10,211 nucleotides of DNA from Caldilineaceae bacterium (GTDB taxonomy: Bacteria > Chloroflexota > Anaerolineae > Caldilineales > Caldilineaceae), in NCBI GenBank assembly GCA_015494005.1, contig WGCB01000141.1, positions 1 through 10,211 of the forward strand, in the 5' to 3' direction. The notes beneath the pieces are model-generated. The model saw only the letters and a program-made list of their open reading frames with translations, was not told the DNA's origin and made no database searches. The number at the start of each line of letters is the position of its first letter. Position 1 is the first letter of the stretch. Below are positions 7,657 to 10,211 of the stretch, in pieces. The position numbers and the translations under genes were made by a program.

Positions 7657-7682
7657 AGGAGGCCGTCACGGAGCGGCCTCCT
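7657..7682 (-). terminator. Hairpin between asnS and the WecA-like gene, weak terminator or processing site
   Basis: AGGAGGCCG and CGGCCTCCT form a perfect 9-bp stem with an 8-nt loop, starting 7 bp after the asnS stop codon. Read on the minus strand the stem is followed by only TTT before GC-rich sequence, so as an intrinsic terminator it would be inefficient. It could partly separate asnS from the downstream glycan genes, or protect an mRNA end. Confidence 0.5.
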
Positions 7683-7689
7683 CGCCGGG

Positions 7690-9045
7690 CTAGGGCCGCA
7701 TGTAGTGGAGCATGCGAGGGAAGGCGATGGTCTCCCGCACGTGCTCCAGGCCACAGATCCAGGCCACCGTCCGCTCCAGGCCCAGGCCGAAGCCGCTGTG
7801 GACCACAGAGCCGTAGCGGCGCAGGTCCAGATACCACTGGTAGGGCTCCAGGGGCAGGCCATGCTTCTGGATGGCCGCCACCAGCTTCTCGGGATCGCTC
7901 ATGCGCTCACTCCCCCCGGTGATCTCTCCGTAGCCCTCGGGGGCCAGCAGATCCACGCTGCGGCAGACCTCCGGGCGGCCGGGCTCCGGCTCCATGTAGA
8001 AGGCCTTCACCTGGCTGGGGTAGTGGTGGACGAAGACCGGCCGGTCGAACTGGGCGGCCAGGTAGGTCTCGTGGGGGCTGCCGAAGTCGTCCCCCCACTG
8101 GATGGGAGGCACCGTCTCGTCGTAGCCCGGGACCTTCTCGCCGGCCTCCGCGGCCCGGTTGATCATGGCCACCGCGTCGTCGTAGTGGAGGCGGGGGAAG
8201 GGGGGTCGCACTCGCTCCAGGTGCGTGAGATCCCGCTCCAGGAGGCGGAGTTCCAGGGCGTTCTCCACCAGGATGCGCTGGATCACGTAGCTGATGAGCT
8301 GCTCCTGGACCTCCATCAGCTCCTCCAGGTCGCAGAAGGCGATCTCCGGCTCCAGCATCCAGAACTCCTGGAGGTGGCGACGGGTCTTGCTCTTCTCGGC
8401 CCGGAAGGTGGGCCCGAAGCAGTAGACCCGGCCGAAGGCGAAGATGGCCGCCTCGTTGTAGAGCTGGCCGGTCTGGGCCAGGTAGGCCGGCTCCCCGTGG
8501 TAGTCGATCTCGAAGAGGGTGGTGGTCCCCTCCGCGGCCGCGGGGGTGAGGATGGGCGTGTCCACGTTGACGAAGCCGTGCTCGTCCAGCCAGTAGCGCA
8601 GGGCCCGGGTGATGTTGGCCCGGATGCGCAGGATGGCCCACTGCCGGGGCGCCCGGATCCAGAGATGCCGGTGCTTCATCAGGAACTCGACGCCGTGCTC
8701 CTTGGGGGCGATGGGGTAGGGTTCGGCGACCTGGATGGGCTCCAGGCTGCGCACGTCGATCTCGTAGCCGCCAGGAAAGCCCGGGGCCCGCTCGTCCGCC
8801 TTCACCACCCCGGTGACCCGCAGGCTGCTCTCCCGGGTCAGCTCCTTGGCCGCCTGGAAATCCTCGGGACTGACGTTCTTCTTGAAGACCACGGCCTGGC
8901 AGAGCCCCGAACCGTCCCGGACCTGGAGGAACTGGAGCCGTCCTTTGCCCGTCTTGGCGTAGAGCCAGCCCTGGACTGTCACCAGCTCGCCCTCGTAGGC
9001 CTTCAGATTCTCGATGGAAACGATGGGTGGAACGCTGTCGGTCAC
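7690..9045 (-). CDS. asnS: Asparaginyl-tRNA synthetase
   Basis: A 451-residue class II synthetase that charges tRNA-Asn with asparagine in the cytoplasm. The N-terminal OB-fold (about 20-105) binds the anticodon: [20 protein letters not shown], with the later segment LRVTGVV. The catalytic domain has motif 1 around [27 protein letters not shown], motif 2 [21 protein letters not shown] (214-234) and motif 3 [15 protein letters not shown] (418-432). The [13 protein letters not shown] version of motif 2 marks it as asparaginyl rather than aspartyl, and the length is normal. Translation starts at a GTG (9043-9045) inside the stop of the upstream gene (GTGA, 4-bp overlap), with AGGGAG at 9055-9060 as ribosome site 9 bp upstream. 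Its presence suggests the organism makes Asn-tRNA directly, though an amidotransferase route may coexist. Confidence 0.97.
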   Translation of the reverse strand: MTDSVPPIVSIENLKAYEGELVTVQGWLYAKTGKGRLQFLQVRDGSGLCQAVVFKKNVSPEDFQAAKELTRESSLRVTGVVKADERAPGFPGGYEIDVRSLEPIQVAEPYPIAPKEHGVEFLMKHRHLWIRAPRQWAILRIRANITRALRYWLDEHGFVNVDTPILTPAAAEGTTTLFEIDYHGEPAYLAQTGQLYNEAAIFAFGRVYCFGPTFRAEKSKTRRHLQEFWMLEPEIAFCDLEELMEVQEQLISYVIQRILVENALELRLLERDLTHLERVRPPFPRLHYDDAVAMINRAAEAGEKVPGYDETVPPIQWGDDFGSPHETYLAAQFDRPVFVHHYPSQVKAFYMEPEPGRPEVCRSVDLLAPEGYGEITGGSERMSDPEKLVAAIQKHGLPLEPYQWYLDLRRYGSVVHSGFGLGLERTVAWICGLEHVRETIAFPRMLHYMRP

Positions 9046-9593
9046 GGTTCGTCACTCCCTGTGGATGGGTCGGTGCTGGGTTGATCGGCCTGGGCCTCGT
9101 CCGGGGCCGCCGCCTCCTCGGGGCCAGATTCTGCCAGAGCAGCCGTCTCCTCCGGCTCCGCGGGCGTGTCATGCCGGGTCAGGGCCTGCTCAGGCCGGAA
9201 GTCCACGGTCACGTTGCGGTAGGCCGGGCGCAGCACGCAAGTATAAATATAGATGTCATCCGGCTCCTGGTAGTCCTCGTTTTCCTCCACCACCGGGAAG
9301 TCCGGCACCGGCGGGATCAGGCCTGCCAGGTCCGCACGGGTGGTGCGCCGGCGACGGGATTTGCGTCGCTTGCGCCGCTTGCGGCTCCCGCTCGCGCCCT
9401 GGGATGGTCCCTCGGCCGCCTCCTGGCCGGGCGGGCTCTGCTTGGCCTGGGAGGCTTCGCCTTTGCGTCGCTTGCGCCGAAAATATCGCCGCCGGGAGCT
9501 GCGAGACTTTCCCGCGCCCTCCTTGGCGCCTCTGTTTCCTTGGTTGCTGCCAGGGCTTTTTCCCTGGTTGGTTTGCTTCTCGTCGTCCGGCAT
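9042..9593 (-). CDS. Unrecognised small protein with arginine/lysine-rich N-terminus and acidic C-terminus
   Basis: A 183-residue protein I cannot assign to a family. Residues 1-85 are low-complexity and strongly basic, with two arginine/lysine clusters (about 34-44, [11 protein letters not shown], and 71-83, [13 protein letters not shown]). A compact-looking core (about 86-140) contains [27 protein letters not shown] and VTVDFRP. Residues 141-183 are acidic and Ala/Pro/Glu-rich. No membrane helix or signal peptide is seen. Basic clusters of this kind usually bind nucleic acid, possibly rRNA or tRNA, but this is inference from charge only. The start ATG at 9593 has GAGGA 6 bp upstream (9600-9604), a good ribosome site. 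The stop overlaps the asnS GTG start by 4 bp, so it is probably translationally coupled to asnS. Reading frame and codon bias support a real gene. Confidence 0.75.
   Translation of the reverse strand: MPDDEKQTNQGKSPGSNQGNRGAKEGAGKSRSSRRRYFRRKRRKGEASQAKQSPPGQEAAEGPSQGASGSRKRRKRRKSRRRRTTRADLAGLIPPVPDFPVVEENEDYQEPDDIYIYTCVLRPAYRNVTVDFRPEQALTRHDTPAEPEETAALAESGPEEAAAPDEAQADQPSTDPSTGSDEP
9360..9479. repeat. Exact 18-bp direct repeat encoding basic clusters
   Basis: TTTGCGTCGCTTGCGCCG occurs at 9360-9377 and again at 9462-9479, exactly 102 bp (34 codons) apart. On the coding (minus) strand both copies read RRKRRK in the same frame. The identity at DNA level, including wobble positions, suggests internal duplication or slippage rather than independent selection for charge. 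Confidence 0.65.
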
Positions 9594-9635
9594 AGTCCGT
9601 CCTCGATGATGGATGGGGATGCACCCGCTCCAGTC

Positions 9636-10211
9636 CTAGGGCACCACGTAGCGAGCCACCTCCTGGCCGCCGGCATCCAGCAGGCGGACGGTGGCCCCGG
9701 GCGTCCACAGGGCCTGGGGCTGCCCCCAGTAGAGATCCACGCTGGTGTCCGCGCCGCCGGTGCTGTGCAGGCGCACGCTGCCACCTGGGAAGAGGGGCAG
9801 GTCGCCGAAGGTGTACGCGGGGCCGCCCTCCCGGACCAGCGTCCAGCCCTGGAGATTCACCGCGGCATCCCCGTCGTTGACCAGGAGCACCGCTTCTCCG
9901 TCCAGATTGCCCGGGTTCTCCACCTGAGCGATGCGAACCTGGGGCGCCGCCACCGGCGGGGAGGCGCTCGATCCTGGGCTGGATCCCCCCTGGGACACGT
10001 TGGCGCCGCCGGGGATCACCAGCCGCTGGCCCACGAAGACAAAATCAGGGTCCGTCAGGCCATTGGCCTCCATGAGCTCGTCCAGGGTCAGGTTGAAGCG
10101 CAAGGCGATGGCCAGCAGGTTGTCCCCGGGCTGGACCACGTAGACGCTGGACTCGCCGGGATCCGGGCTCTCCGCCGGCGCGGGGGTGGCCGTAGGCGGC
10201 GGAGTGGCGAC
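9636..10211 (-). CDS. LysM plus lamin-tail-like surface protein, C-terminal part
   Basis: The frame is open to the right edge of the window, so the N-terminus, and any signal peptide, lies outside. The visible 191 residues begin with a Pro/Thr/Ala-rich linker, then a LysM domain: YVVQPGDNLLAIALRF, DELMEANGL and VGQRLVIP are its classic landmarks. LysM binds peptidoglycan or other N-acetylglucosamine polymers. After a Gly/Ser/Pro linker comes a beta-sandwich of about 100 residues with the pattern of a lamin-tail (LTD) domain: an Asn-Pro-Gly-Asn entry, VNLQGWTLV, and a closing TPGATVRLLDAGGQEVARYVV. Such combinations occur in secreted, wall-bound proteins. It sits upstream of, and on the same strand as, the basic/acidic protein and asnS, with a 42-bp gap. 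A GTG inside the LysM repeat is not a credible start because the domain continues upstream in frame. Confidence 0.85.
   Translation of the reverse strand, partial: VATPPPTATPAPAESPDPGESSVYVVQPGDNLLAIALRFNLTLDELMEANGLTDPDFVFVGQRLVIPGGANVSQGGSSPGSSASPPVAAPQVRIAQVENPGNLDGEAVLLVNDGDAAVNLQGWTLVREGGPAYTFGDLPLFPGGSVRLHSTGGADTSVDLYWGQPQALWTPGATVRLLDAGGQEVARYVVP

Noticed and set aside
9238..9260. AT-rich patch TATATTTATACT (minus strand) as an internal promoter for asnS
   Set aside because: The A/T bases are explained by the Ile-Tyr-Ile-Tyr-Thr codons, and the nearest -35-like ATGACA is only 8 bp from the TATACT.
10137..10139. GTG as the start of the LysM protein
   Set aside because: The LysM repeat begins upstream (YV before VQPGD) and a Pro/Thr linker continues in frame to the window edge, so the gene is simply truncated there.

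Overview
The window is very GC-rich bacterial DNA with strongly G/C-biased third codon positions. Several features suggest a Chloroflexota bacterium, possibly from the Caldilineae/Anaerolineae side: large GT-C membrane glycosyltransferases, one with a C-terminal beta-rich tail; a LysM plus lamin-tail protein; and a WecA-like transferase reading MGSSGS and DHLHF at its motifs. This placement is an inference from protein style and was not searched. No rRNA, tRNA, CRISPR array, insertion sequence or phage gene was seen.

Left part (1-2740, minus strand): two consecutive GT-C type integral membrane glycosyltransferases 7 bp apart. The downstream one is cut by the left edge. The upstream 731-residue one seems to be transcribed from a TATAAT box so close to the ATG that the mRNA should be leaderless. 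A 166-bp divergent intergenic region (2741-2906) follows. It holds an extended -10 promoter for the other direction and three CTCCA boxes spaced 22 and 11 bp apart.

Middle (2907-5719, plus strand): an OmpR/PhoB-type response regulator and its membrane histidine kinase form a complete two-component system. Next comes a compact type II toxin-antitoxin module, a ribbon-helix-helix antitoxin plus a MazF/PemK-type toxin with an 11-bp overlap. The module has its own near-consensus promoter, an inverted repeat wrapped around the -10 box, and a leader that can fold in alternative ways around the Shine-Dalgarno sequence. Its base composition is visibly less GC-biased than its neighbours, which suggests lateral acquisition.

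Right part (5750-10211, minus strand, transcribed right to left): a LysM/lamin-tail surface protein (N-terminus beyond the right edge), a small protein with very basic and very acidic ends, asparaginyl-tRNA synthetase (asnS), a WecA/TagO-like polyprenyl-phosphate sugar-1-phosphate transferase and a class I SAM-dependent methyltransferase. The small protein overlaps asnS by 4 bp and the transferase overlaps the methyltransferase by 4 bp, so each pair is likely translationally coupled. A 9-bp-stem hairpin separates asnS from the transferase gene.

Taken together this is mostly housekeeping and cell-envelope glycan territory with a toxin-antitoxin insertion. I do not see a clearly new multi-gene system. 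The points most worth a second look are the altered catalytic motifs of the WecA-like enzyme, the non-canonical SAM-binding loop of its coupled methyltransferase, the toxin-antitoxin control region, the leaderless glycosyltransferase promoter, and the charged protein coupled to asnS.
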